Below, in pieces: positions 23,158 through 34,384 of a DNA stretch of 64,000 bases (position 1 is the first letter of the stretch; the number at the start of each line of letters is the position of its first letter). The position numbers and the translations under genes are program-made. A model generated the notes under the pieces. It made no database searches. It was not told where the DNA came from and was given only the letters and a program-made list of their open reading frames with translations. The DNA lies in NCBI GenBank assembly GCA_950022655.1, contig OX465580.1, positions 97,792,797 through 97,856,796 of the forward strand. The letters are read 5' to 3'. The stretch comes from Alentia gelatinosa (Eukaryota; Annelida; Polychaeta; Phyllodocida; Polynoidae).

Positions 23158-23358
23158 CATGTTCATGGCGATAGAGCAATTTCTTTGTCACTGATATCTA
23201 GCGATAACTTTTCTTTTACAAAGAATACACGTTATTTAGGCAATTTCATTAACAACTATCCAGTAATTTTTTTTCATTATCATAGCTTACATAGTAATAC
23301 TTTATTATACCGTCTATCATACTGGAATTGTATGTTAATATTAATAGCATAAATATGA
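23158..23358 (+). repeat. Left direct repeat flanking LINE A
   Basis: About 200 bp that aligns along its length with 28,585-28,785 in the same orientation, by eye about 75-80% identical. It directly abuts the 5' end of LINE A, while its partner directly follows the LINE A poly(A) tail. Confidence 0.7.
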
Positions 23359-24037
23359 CGATACCTCCACCTATTTCAATACCTATTTCTCGACTATTGG
23401 TCATAAGTTATTTGAGGATCGCGACAAGGAGCCGTATCTCAGTAAACTGAAAGTACTAAATGATACTGAATCCATCCCGCTTGATATAGATCTCCTAGAT
23501 AAGAATATGGTAACTAAATATGTTAAGGGCATCTCCATCAGTAAAAGCTCTGGGCTACAAAACATCTCGGGTCGGGTAATCAAGGACTCAATGCTTCTGC
23601 TGATTGACGAATTCATGCTAATCTTCAAGAATACCTTACTGACTGGCACCGTGCCAACTGCCTGGAAATCCAGCATTGTGGTTCCAATACCTAAGGGTGG
23701 CGACTTGCGAAATATCTCGAATTGGCGTCCCATATCATTAATACCTGCCCCGGCTAAGATCTTGGAAAAAATAGTGTATGAGAAAATCTACAATCACCTG
23801 GAAGTTCATAACCTACTAACACCAACTCAGTATGGCTTCCGTCATGGTATGGGAACGGCTGACGCTGTTTTCGACTATGTCAAAGACCTCTATGATTACC
23901 GCGATGATGGTATTGCCTGTGCCAGTTGTTACGTCGACCTAAAAAAGGCATTCGACTCGGTGCCCCACCCCCTGTTGATTGCCAAATTGGAGAAAGAATT
24001 TTTCCTTCCATGCACATTCATTAACTGGGTAATCAGT
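23359..24037 (+). pseudogene. LINE A reverse transcriptase, upstream part
   Basis: 5'-truncated non-LTR retrotransposon of the jockey/CR1 type. The frame opens with NTYFSTIGHKLF and continues through the reverse-transcriptase fingers and palm: WRPISLIPAPAKILEK, GFRHGMGT and motif A FVDLKKAF-like (YVDLKKAFDSVPH). The frame is open until LINE B interrupts it at WVIS; it resumes at 27,297 with YLHDRQQSVFING. Endonuclease and ORF1 are absent (truncated). Confidence 0.85.
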
Positions 24038-27000
24038 TTAGGGACCCTATTGTATACAAAATCTAGTTTAAGTAGTTATATCTGTACACATAATGTTTCA
24101 ATTATCAAGTCTATTACACAAACAAACATGCTAACTGACAGCACAACACCGGGAGATACGATTGCGAGAGGACACGACCGCCACTACACATTAAATGACC
24201 GACGCTAATACAGGGAAAAACAAGGGACTTATTATCGCACACTTGAATGTGCAAAGCCTATGGGCCAAACATGACTTAATAACCCACCACATACAAAACG
24301 ATAACACGGACATCTTCACCTTTTCTGAGTCGTGGCTCAACCCAAACATACCGACAACTCTCATTGACATCCAAGGTTACGATTGTGTAAGATTAGACAG
24401 ATCATGGCTTGACGATAAAACAGGGGAAACTAAAACAGGAGGAGGCGTAGGTGTATTTTTGAAATCCAACATAAAATATACAACTATTGAACTATCCGAC
24501 CACAATCGAATCACAAAAAACATCGAATGCCTATGGACAAAAATCCACTTGCCAAATCAACGTAACTTGCTAATTGGCACAATCTATAAACCTAGAGGAG
24601 CCTCCACTAACATCTTTACACAGGAACTAATTGACATCACCTCCCAACTACAGACACTCTCAAATGCAGAAACCATAATCTTAGGCGACTTCAATATACA
24701 TTATAACAAGAAAAACACTCCCGATTTCAGATCCATTAAACAATTCGAAAACATTTGCGGACTACACCAACTCATCTCAGACCCTACGAGAATAGACAAT
24801 ACAATTGACTTACTGTTCACAGATACTAATAAAATCACAACTGCTGGAGTAGGTAATCAAAACATCAGCGACCATATGATGATTTTCATACAGTACAAGA
24901 AAGTGAAAGAAACGCATGTACTCATTAATACAAAAGGAAGATCATACAGAAACTACAACAAAACCACACTGCAAAACACCCTGGCTGACGTGGATTGGAC
25001 ACCCTTCTTTCAAACGCATAACCCCAACGAGTGTTGGAACATAATTGAAACACAGATAAATAAGTATCTAAATGTTCACTGCCCAAAAAAACAAATGAAA
25101 TTAAAAGATAAAGGCTCACCCTGGATAAATGACTTTATTATATCCAAAATCAAAGACAAAGACGAAGCTCTGAAAAGGGCAAAAAAACTAGGAAAAAAGA
25201 GGACTGGGAACTGTCGAGAAGGCTCAGGAACGACACAAAATCTCTAATCCGCAAAGCTAAACAATCATTCATACAAGATCACATGAACAATGAACCAAAG
25301 AAGTTTTGGGAAAATTTAAGCCTACTAATCCCACTAAAAGACAAAAAAACAACTATCAACCTAATTAATAACGAAACCAACGATCCAGTTGATGACAAAG
25401 AACTACCTGACTACATAAACAACTACTTTGCGGACATAGGACCGGCCTTAGCCTCTCAACTGAACGACGATTGGAGATTCTTTGGGGACGAGTTCATAAA
25501 TGACAACCTATCACTAATGCATACCACAGAAGCCGAAGTATCCAAACTAGTAAAAGAAATCGACACACATAAATCATCGGCTCTTGACCACTTACCCTCA
25601 AAAATTATCAAGGACAGTTTCTCAATACTTACCAAACAACTCACCCATCTCCTCAATTGCTCCATCGACACTGGTGTTTTCCCGTCAAGCTGGAAAATAG
25701 CACAGATAATACCACTCAAGAAAAATGGCAACTCCTCAGACGTGACAAACCTGAGGCCAATATCGCTTCTCCCCCTCCCTGGTAAGCTCCTAGAGAGAGT
25801 AATCCACCAACAAATAAGTACTTTCCTAGAAACCAACAACATTCTAGACAGCAATCAGGGTGGTTTCCGGAAGGGCAACTCGACAATTTCCACAGTCTCC
25901 TCATTCACCGATGACATTTTCATGGGCCTAAACAAGAAAGAACACACTATTGCAACATTCATAGACCTGTCAACAACTATCTCAGCAATAGATCTCATAA
26001 AACCAGAGTCAATGGCTTGTTCTCCAACGAAAGGATGGTAAAATGTGGTGTCCCACAGGGGTCCATATTGGGCCCCTTGATGTTCCTTCTCTATATTAAC
26101 GACCTAAAACATACACTTTCTTCAGCGAATACTAAATTATACGCAGACGACACCGTCATCTACTCAACAGGAAAAGATATAACACTTGCTAAAACAATAG
26201 TCCAAGAAGATCTGAACAACATAGCTGACTGGGCTAAACGAAACAACCTCACCATAAACGAAAAAAAAACGAAAACAATGACATTCTCGACAAAAGCACA
26301 ACTAAAAAAGGGTATAGGTAAATTCACAACAACACTTAACGGGAAAAAGATAGACCATGTCACTCACTTCGACTACCTAGGAGTCCGCCTAGACGATAAA
26401 TTAACTTACGAGCCATTCAAAAAGGAACTCATTAGGAAACTTAGTAACAAGATATACCTATTCTCTAAAGTTAGAAGTCTACTATCCACAGAACAGGCTA
26501 TATTATTATATAAAACGAAAATACTCCCCTACGCCGAATATGGCAATGTACTAATCCATAATACCCAGCAAAAATCACTTCATAAACTACAGATTGTCCA
26601 GAACAAGGGACTAAGGATAGCGCTCAAAACTGAAATAAGAACACCAACAATAGAGTTACATAAGCTAGCAAAAATAAACTTCTTAAGCGAAAGGAGAGAG
26701 TGGGCCATAAGGAAAGCAGCATTCATTAGGTGCCAAAAGCGACTGCACATTTTTCACCCAAATCGTAGAACCAGACTTCATGAGGCAGTACTCCTCGAAC
26801 AACCAAGGAGATACACTTCATGCTTCGAAAGGAGCATGCTGTTCAAATGCGCATATCACTGGAATAAACTGCCCATTGATTATAGGTCCATTGAAACCTA
26901 CCCAAAGTTTAAATACAAAGAAAAAACCATCTTAGCTAACAGCCGTCAAAATTACCAACACTAAAACCTAACCATCACCACCACCAACGTAGTTGATCAG

Positions 27001-27292
27001 TGTCCCTACTCACAGGGCATACTCCCTTATTTATGTGTTGTCAGATCTATCACCCTGTATATATATTGTAAAATTTTCCTCTACATGAAATTTTGATGTA
27101 CGAATAGAAAGTTATATGAATGCTACATTGTATCTATCTGTTAGAAATTAAGTCTCGCCTAGCTAGTTAGCTCGCAGTATATGCCAACGTTACTAAACAT
27201 CTATGTACTACATGCTGGTGGGGTCAGAAAACAGGCAAAGTCTGCCTTGTATCTCGCCAGATTAAATAAAGTGATTTAAAAAAAAAAAAAAA
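24038..27292 (+). mobile_element. LINE B, inserted into LINE A
   Basis: A CR1/L2-like non-LTR element of 3.26 kb ending in a poly(A) run (27,278-27,292). The flanking host LINE reads continuously when it is removed. The 4-bp AGTT at 24,034-24,037 and again at 27,293-27,296 is the target-site duplication. No ORF1 is present, so it is probably 5'-truncated or derived from an ORF2-only form. Confidence 0.85.
24195..26964 (+). pseudogene. LINE B endonuclease-reverse transcriptase, broken
   Basis: From the ATG at 24,195: an apurinic-type endonuclease with LNVQSL, FSESWL, GDFNIHY and ISDHMM signatures. A one-base frame change in the A-run near 25,195 follows, and the frame then continues through the connector (RKAKQSFIQDHM...). 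The reverse transcriptase has NLRPISLLPLPGKLLE and GGFRKGNST, motif A FIDLS, then CGVPQGSILGPLMF and the catalytic YADDTVIYS. The thumb and C-terminal region end at 26,964. Near 25,973 the sequence jumps from motif A to NYLSNRS, so about 30 residues between motifs A and B are missing and the frame changes. This copy cannot encode an active enzyme. Confidence 0.85.
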
Positions 27293-28584
27293 AGTTACTT
27301 ACATGACAGACAGCAGAGTGTCTTTATAAACGGTAATACCTCCGCCTACAGGTGCCCCCATTCGTTTTGGTGTTCCCCAGGGCTCTGTTCTGGGGCCACT
27401 GTTTTTTATCATGTTCATTAACAATATGTGCAGTGATCTTGGTAAATGTAAGTCCATGCAATACGCGGACGACCTGGTGATATACACAGCGAGAAAGCGA
27501 AACGAAGACTTGGTAACCGATCTGCAGCTATCTCTCACCAGTATAATGGATTGGTGCCTCGTGAACGGTATGACCGTTAATTCCTCCAAGACGAAAACAG
27601 TGTGGTACGCTTCGCATAGGACGAAGAGACATTTGCCTAGCTTAGAGCTAACGTGTGGTGCCACTACCCTGTCTGAAGTCAACCAGTACCAATATCTTGG
27701 GACAAACCTAGACTCAGACCTATGCTTCAAAGACCATATCCGAGAAAATCTCCGCAATGTTTATGCCCGCTGTTTTAAGTTAAAAAAACTGCGACCGAGT
27801 ATGAGTTTTGCTGTTGCTAGAAGGCTGTACCTTGCTATCATATGACCTATGTTGGAATATTGCAGTTTCCTGGTGGATGGTGCTGCTAAGGCAGATGTCT
27901 CCAAACTACAACGTGCCCAGAACTGTGGATTTCGCATTGTGCAGGGTTTCCGTAAACCCCGACAATCCATCGATGACCTACACAAGTACACTGCAGTAGA
28001 CTATCTCGACAGCAGGCGTAACATGCAGTTGTTATCGATTATGCACAAAAAAAGTAAAAACGAAGTATTGTTAGACCGACGTCAGCGACGCACGCGTAGT
28101 GATTCCAGGATAAAGTTCCTCCAACGTAGAGCAAAAACTAGCAGGTGTGAGCGATCGCCATATCACCGGGGTGTCTGTATTTGGAACGAACTCGATCAAA
28201 CTACCCAAGAGATTGTAGAAAAGAAGACCTTCAAGGTAGCCGTTAAAGGGACTTACTCAGTATATGAACGGCGCACCTAGTTGTGAATGTTATGTTACAC
28301 CTGTTTCCTGCTTGTGATATAAAATGACTATGTTACCATAATTATCATCTTCTACCATCTCATCTCATCTCATCGAACTTCATTAAGGTATGTGTTGCAT
28401 GCCAACTGGTCCGGTGTTTTTTGCAGTTTCAACTTTTTGCATGTATTTCCTGGCATATGGCCATTAAATAATTTTCTGCTTCTGGCCTTCAGGCCTGATA
28501 CTGCATGTAACAGATGTTATCGAACTATCGATGGAAGAACTGCCCAGTGTGGCAGAATCGGTAGGAATAAAAAAAAAAAAAAAG
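27293..28584 (+). pseudogene. LINE A reverse transcriptase, downstream part
   Basis: Continues LINE A after the LINE B insertion: FGVPQGSVLGPLFF, the catalytic YADDLVIY, then the thumb and C-terminal part to a stop at 28,280, a short 3' UTR and a poly(A) run at about 28,568-28,583. Two lesions are visible: a frame change near 27,350 (before FGVPQG) and a TGA at about 27,843 where the family has a sense codon (LAII*PMLEYC). The element is therefore dead even without LINE B. Confidence 0.85.
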
Positions 28585-28785
28585 CATGTTCATGGCAATA
28601 GAGCAATTTGTTTGTCGCTGATATCTAGAGATAACATTTTATGAATGAAATAAACATGTTATTTCAGCAATTTCATGAACAAGAATCTAGTGATTTTTTA
28701 AGGAATTTTCATAGCTGACATATTAATACATTATTATACTGTCTGTCCTACTGGAATTTCTACTATTTTTATGACTGAAAAAGGT
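28585..28785 (+). repeat. Right direct repeat flanking LINE A
   Basis: Partner of 23,158-23,358; it starts CATGTTCATGGCAATAGAG (CATGTTCATGGCGATAGAG on the left). It begins immediately after the LINE A poly(A). Divergence between the two copies is higher than the damage in LINE A would suggest for a duplication made at insertion. Confidence 0.7.
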
Positions 28786-28907
28786 ACAGGAAATAAAGTC
28801 TCACAAGATCATTTTTATTTCAATTTCAAATACTTTAATGTAAAAAAAAAATGTCAAACATATTTAACCACAGAAAATACCCTCGGTCGGTTTGGCACAA
28901 AGACAGG

Positions 28908-31490
28908 TTACAATTGCCACTTATTTTCTAAGGCATCCAAGGCATTAGACAGGACCTCTCCTCCTAGATATCGACAAAAGTTGTTCCTGACATGGGGCAG
29001 CATGCCGTCCATGATATCAGCTATGGTATCACACTGTTTTCTGTGGAAGGATTTTAGGTGATCGTCCTTAGTGGCAATGTGAGCCATCACAGTAGTGATG
29101 TCACCCATTCGATCGTTCATGAAGACATTCCGCTGCTCCAGAGCACAAACAGTTCTCTCCTCGCATTCTGTAGACTTTTTCCTGACTTGCTTCAGTTTTT
29201 TGGATGGAGGTGGAGTGATGTCATCGTCTTCTCTAATGTGTTCAGGAAGTTCAACCCCGAAATCCTCGACGATGTCGATCATTTCTTCCTGGACCGTCGG
29301 CTCAGATCTAACCACTGTTGCAGGCTTCTCAGCAACTTTTGTCTTGGTTGCATATCCTTTGTTTGCATATCCTTTGTTTTCGGGACACGCAGTGAGCGAC
29401 GCACCTCTGTCGATGCGGCAATTCGCTCGACCGTTGGTGTTTTTGGTGGACTGGTCAGGGATGTCGGGAAGGTCTTTTTGGTGTTCGTGGAGCGTCACTG
29501 GTTGCACTCTCCGTAGTTTGTAGAGTGGGCGCCAGAGTCAGATAAAAGATGAAGGTAAAAAAGATAATGTATTATGTAATTTTTGACGATATACAATTAT
29601 CAACATATCACACAAAACACTACAAGGGTAGCCTATCCTTCTACCAAGGTTTTCCTTATGCTAGAGCTGATTCTGTTGAAATTTTAAACTATATTTATAT
29701 CGATGTTTATTGATTATAAGTGATGTGTTGTAATATGTGCACCTGGTAGTATATATGAAACCTTATATATTACATGGTGGTTTTTTTTTGGTTTTTTATT
29801 TTTTAACGTATTTATTTTTTCATTTTGAAATGATTATAATGTGTTGAAATTAACAATACAAAACTTATTAATATGATATACATAATTCATTGTGAACAGG
29901 TATAGAACAAATGATAATCTAATGAGAACAATATATATTAATGTTTATATTATTACTTACCGACTTTGCCGACTTGTAGTTAGATGTTGAAGATGTGTGC
30001 TTTATGTGTTGGTTCAAGAACGACCCTAACCGCAGGATTTCGTTTTGCCGAAAGGTAAATCTTGAGGCAGCTGCCCCAGAGGCCAGTTTTGTACTCCTCA
30101 ACTTGGAGTAAGCCGTTCGCAACGTATTCATCATCGTCTTTAGGCGTTCAACTGTTTGAATTAAGAAAAAGAATAACATGTAATATAAGTTGAAGACATT
30201 CGATGTATAATACTTCGTTCTCTAGCAATGCAACAAGTAATTGTTATACTTAATGTATTTCTCTGTCCAACCAATACAAATTTTCCTAGAAAAACATGTA
30301 AAAACTATTATTAGAAAAAATGTTAATGCTAGGACGACTATTAGTACAAGCACTCTTATCCTCAACTGGATTAACAAAGTGATTTCAGGGTGTCAGTGTA
30401 GTGTACACAGTAGCATTGTGGCACGAAAAAATTGCCGCCATCTTGGCGCTTACATTGTTTGCCCAAGAACAAACATGCACGAGCGCACATGTACGGTATA
30501 ACTCGTCTTATGTAAATATAGCAAGTGATCTTATTTTATTAAACACATTTAAAAATTATTGATAGAAAAGATGTTAATGTCAGGATGACTATTAGTACAA
30601 GCACTAATATCCTCTATTGGATTAACAAAGTGATTACAGGGTGCCCGTGTAGTGTACACATTATCATTTTAGCGCGAAAAAATTGCCGCCATTTTGGCGC
30701 TTACTTTGTTTGCTCAAGAACAAGCATGTGCGCGACGGTATACATCGTCTCATATAAATATAGCAACTGATCGTATTTATTGAAATTCACATAATGATTT
30801 AACTTATAAAAAGGAGACATACAAAAAAGCAGACTGTAATTGATTTATAGTGTGATATTTCTAGGCAAACTTACCAGTCAATCCCAGCTCTGCAGCAATG
30901 GCATCAAGCGATGACCTTCTAGCATTAACATCTTGGTGCTTGGGGTCGGTCATGTCATATAGGTTCGCATGTGCTTCCCACAGACGACACATTTCTGCTT
31001 GCAATTTGCGGTCATCCATTTCTCCAACGCTTTTCTCTGTAATTGTTGGTTCCACGGTTACACTTTTCTCCAGGGTCTGGGATGGTTCGTCAGAAGGTTT
31101 ATTCCCGGAAATATCATCTGGAAGTTCATCAACAGCGGGCAAAACGGCAACTTCCACGTCCACATTATCCTTTTCTGGTAGGCTTGGTAGTGGATTAAGG
31201 GCAGCGGCCTCCTGGTTTTCGGTTAGTTTCACATCACGGACCACCGATAACGTCCCATCGTCCGCTGCCGTCAACTCAAGGCAACGGATCAAACCTGGTC
31301 TCTCTACAACTCCAACAATGTCCTCCGCGGAATTTCCTGGAAGTTTTTCAGCCTCTTCTGAATCACCTATACTCATCAATAGTTCTGCTGCATTCTGTAC
31401 AGTTTCATCAGTAGCAATAGTTTCCTTTACTTTTGCGGCTCGCCTCCCACCCCTCCTTGAACCACGTGTAGATCCTTTTTTTCCTGGCAT
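28908..31490 (-). CDS. Second MADF-domain protein inside the Harbinger
   Basis: Exon 1 at 31,490-30,875 starts at the ATG (MPGKKGSTRGSRRGGRR) with a basic N-terminus and an acidic linker, then the first half of a MADF domain (LWEAHANLYDMTDPKHQDV...AAELGLT). Exon 2, 30,151-29,961, completes it (VERLKTMMNTLRTAYSKLR...LGSFLNQHIKH). Exon 3 runs to the stop at 28,908 and is acidic, then Lys-rich, with a helical C-terminus. MADF domains bind DNA or chromatin. The phase-0 acceptor at ...GGAG|AGTGC near 29,511 gives a short stretch that stops near 29,457, whereas the long coding frame is shifted by one base. So exon 3 probably carries a frameshift near 29,460-29,500, or the true acceptor is elsewhere. 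It sits between the right terminal repeat and the nested LINEs. A host gene trapped in the region is a weaker alternative. Confidence 0.65.
30308..30780 (+). repeat. Tandem duplication, about 250-bp unit
   Basis: Unit 1 (30,308-30,530) and unit 2 (30,556-30,780) share TATTAGTACAAGCACT, GGATTAACAAAGTGATT, GTGTAGTGTACACA and AAAAAATTGCCGCCAT at an offset of about 250 bp. It lies in intron 1 of the second MADF gene. Several substitutions separate the units. Confidence 0.8.
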
Positions 31491-32275
31491 GATTTGAAAT
31501 TAACAGCTGATTTCGCGAATGGTGAATGTGTTGTTCGGATGCAGGCAAGCGTGGAAGTGAGCGACCCGTGACCCGCGAGATGAGAAGTTAACTGATAAGG
31601 CCACCAGGTGACCTAGATAATAATACTGCACCAAATAGCTCTACTGCTTACGGCGAGGAAGCAAAGACATGCTTTAACCACATGTAAATAAATATTTAAA
31701 TAAACATGTAAATAAAAACACGGAATAGTTTGTTTTGTTGTTTTTTTTAAAGGGGAAAATGTTAAACAAGTAGCATAAACAAAGTGTATATAATAGGACA
31801 ATAGCGACTTGCTATCATGGTGCATCACCATGTAAATTGGCATTATACTTTGAGACTACATTCTAAATGCTATGTAGATACCAATAAATAATATCGTTAT
31901 ATTAAGCTATAAGACAAGACAAATTTTACTTATATGGGAATAGTAATGCTGGGCAAAAGATATATTTAATTAAATTATGTATAATGGACTGTGAGCTACG
32001 GCAGCGACAACTCCTGGGTAGCAACGCATGTTATATACAAGATAATTTTTCACTTCATTTAATTAAGCAATACAATAATAATAGTATTCAATACTATGGC
32101 GATGGAGCGATGTAGCGATGAAGCAAACATGTTGTAAAGTGTGTGCTATGTATATAGAAAATACACACTGCAACGCTCCGGTTTATTGTGCCGCAAAACA
32201 AGTTTCTGTAGGTTGCTCTAGCGGTGCAGTGTGAAAAATACCGGCCGGCCTGGAGACAAAAAACAAATCAATCAA

Positions 32276-32617
32276 TAGTTTGGATCGGGTTCACTATAAT
32301 TTGAGGCCTGGCGGCCAACCTCATTGGTGGAATAGGAACTTTGCTCTATCGTTGCCGGCAGGCGATGGGCAGCGAGCAACAGGGCAGCCAGCCCTGGCCG
32401 GCCGGCGGGTTATGGAGACGCGGAGCATGGCCAGGAGTTCACCCGGCGCCCCGCGGGGACAGCCGGGTGGACCCTGCCAAACCGGGTGTGCTATTCCACC
32501 AAGCAGATTTCTCCCTGTGGGAGATGGTCCCAGCCGGGAAATGCCGCCGGCCTCGCCTTGACACCAACAGGTGACCACAAGGTGCCCACAAGGTGCCCGG
32601 CCGGGGGAAACCCATTC
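32276..32617. repeat. Harbinger right subterminal GC-rich region
   Basis: GC-rich stretch inside the right terminal repeat, mirroring 15,838-16,190. It contains CTATTCCACCAA sites at 32,324-32,335 (inverted) and 32,491-32,502 (direct), plus GGCCGGCC words and a short GGTGCCCACAA direct repeat near 32,580. Confidence 0.6.
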
Positions 32618-32634
32618 TTGGTGGAATAGGCCTC
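32618..32634 (-). repeat. Harbinger right terminal inverted repeat
   Basis: TTGGTGGAATAGGCCTC, the exact complement of 15,821-15,837. It is followed by TTA, the presumed target-site copy. Confidence 0.8.
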
Positions 32635-32815
32635 TTAGGCTTTGGATAGTTGGTTCAGGCTGGTTTGAAACTACTCCTGACAACTCCTCTATCATGGGAC
32701 ATTTTGGTTTTTCAACCCTGGTCTTTGCTAGTCCACGTCTGCCAAGTTGGCAAGCTGCTTGATCTAGATTACACAGGCTGAAACTTGGTAAATCCAGAGC
32801 AAACCAAGGTGCCAA
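32635..32815 (-). pseudogene. Upstream half of the reading frame split by the Harbinger
   Basis: Minus-strand frame LAPWFALDLPSFSL...EKPKCPMIEELSGVVSNQPEPTIQSL, open for about 60 codons up to the element end. It joins in frame to 15,820 and below when the transposon and one target triplet are removed. Family unknown. Upstream of 32,830 the frame meets a TGA, so either an exon begins here or the frame is already decayed. Confidence 0.4.
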
Positions 32816-33184
32816 GACTTCAAAAGCTACTCAGTTGTGGACAGAGTATGATGCTTTTAGGGGGAATGATAAACTTGCTTCTCAAATCGTAAAATCCTCT
32901 TGAATTTGGTTCTCAAAATAGGACAGAAATGAGGAAGCTACCCTGCAAGAGCTACACCTCCATTGGCCTCTGACCAACCAGTAACAAGAAGTAAACTTAC
33001 ACTATTAGAGGAGTTGCAGAAGTATTTTCAATGAAAGGTAGATAGTAAAACAAAGTTATTACAGCCATTTATGCTGTTTATCCACGGATGTCAGCAGCTT
33101 TGAAGAAAATCCCTTTGGTCATTTGATATGACAAGACCGACCAGGGACGAAAATGAACAAGTTTACTGTGAGCTCAAAAACAAT

Positions 33185-33500
33185 CAAAATTGTTTCCCCT
33201 GGTGAGTAGTACCAGTAGGCCTACTAGTATGTGCTCTCCAAGCAGAGTTCTACATTATATGTCCTATTGATGTTAAACCAAATAGGTGTATTGGAGACTG
33301 TTGTATGAATGTGGTTCCTATGTTAGCTACGCATTCAAAGTGATTTGTATGGGAACTACCCAATGCCTTCAGGGGATTTTCACCGATGCATTATTTATGG
33401 GCAGCTTGTCAAGAAAACTCTGAATATTATGGAAGTAATAATGAACACATTTAGAGGGAAATCATATCTCTAGGGTTCTAGAAACAATATGGTGTTTTTC
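33185..33500 (+). repeat. Dispersed repeat family R1, copy C
   Basis: Shares CCTATTGATGTTAAACCAAA, GGCAGCTTGTCA and CTGAATATTATGGAAGTAAT with 43,060-43,330, with drift and indels. No termini or coding capacity recognised. Confidence 0.6.
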
Positions 33501-34378
33501 ATAAACAGGTTAGAACTTATTGAGGCTTTTATATAGTGAAGATATCTATGAGTTTCCTAGAAATTTCAGGAATTAATCAATTTATCATAACCAACTGAGC
33601 ACATTTGCTCGGAGAAGATCCCGTATATTATACCTTTATTTCAATCTGTTAAGTCGACCATTTCATAAGGCAGGAACTCTTACATCTGGAACGATGGGTG
33701 GTCCGTTTGAAGGGTTTTACTGTATGCTCCTCTAACCAAAAACAACCCATTTTGACATATGTATTTATTACTTCTTTATTTCCGTTCTTTTAATTGATAC
33801 ATCAATGAAAACTCTCTATTTCGTTCATCAGACGTATCAGACGGAGATCTGCTTTCTAACATTTTTATCTTTATAGAAAAATATTCTGATATATACCACT
33901 ACAAATGGTTTGAAATTTGAACTTGATATTTGACGATATGACTGAAGAGCTCATCGACAACGTCACAATGTTGAACTATCTAAAACAACACCAAGAGCAA
34001 TATATTTACAAGCCTTGATATGAGATGCATATTCGCTTCCTGCTTAAATCGTCAGACAACAATTCACCAACATATAGCCAGAGGTACCGGTGAGATCTAG
34101 AGAAAAAAAAGTCTGAAGATTTCCGAAACCTGCTTATCTCCAGACAAATTCAATTCACCATAAAAACTCGAAAACTGGCATCTTTGAATAACTTAGACAT
34201 AATTCATTATTACCAAGCATTTAAGTTGATTTCAGGTTTCTATCATATCTCACAAGATGGCATTTACCTGTTCGTACGTACTATGATAATTACTGGACTC
34301 TTGAGTATCATACTAACGAAATGTTTCAATTACCTATTTAGATATAATTAAGTTTGTTCTGGTTGAGATTTATTCTCC

Positions 34379-34384
34379 ATCTCT
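34379..34384 (-). terminator. Candidate poly(A) signal of EED
   Basis: AATAAA on the minus strand about 200 bp downstream of the EED stop codon, the nearest canonical hexamer seen. Confidence 0.5.

Larger units (their letters stand above)
15821..32634. mobile_element. Large PIF/Harbinger DNA transposon, 16.8 kb with nested LINEs
   Basis: The outer ends are 17-bp perfect inverted repeats: GAGGCCTATTCCACCAA at 15,821-15,837 and its complement at 32,618-32,634. Flanking triplets are ATA on the left and TTA on the right, one mismatch from a duplicated TWA target, the known preference of PIF/Harbinger. Removing the element restores an open frame on the minus strand across the site. It contains a transposase gene (+), two MADF/Myb-like genes (-), and a nested block of two LINEs of about 5.2 kb, so the original element was about 11.6 kb, unusually long for this superfamily. 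Both subterminal regions are GC-rich and carry GGCCGGCC words and three copies each of CTATTCCACCAA. Confidence 0.7.

Noticed and set aside
32321..32574. Open frames in the GC-rich Harbinger right end
   Set aside because: Same reason; only the part beyond 32,634 on the minus strand looks coding.
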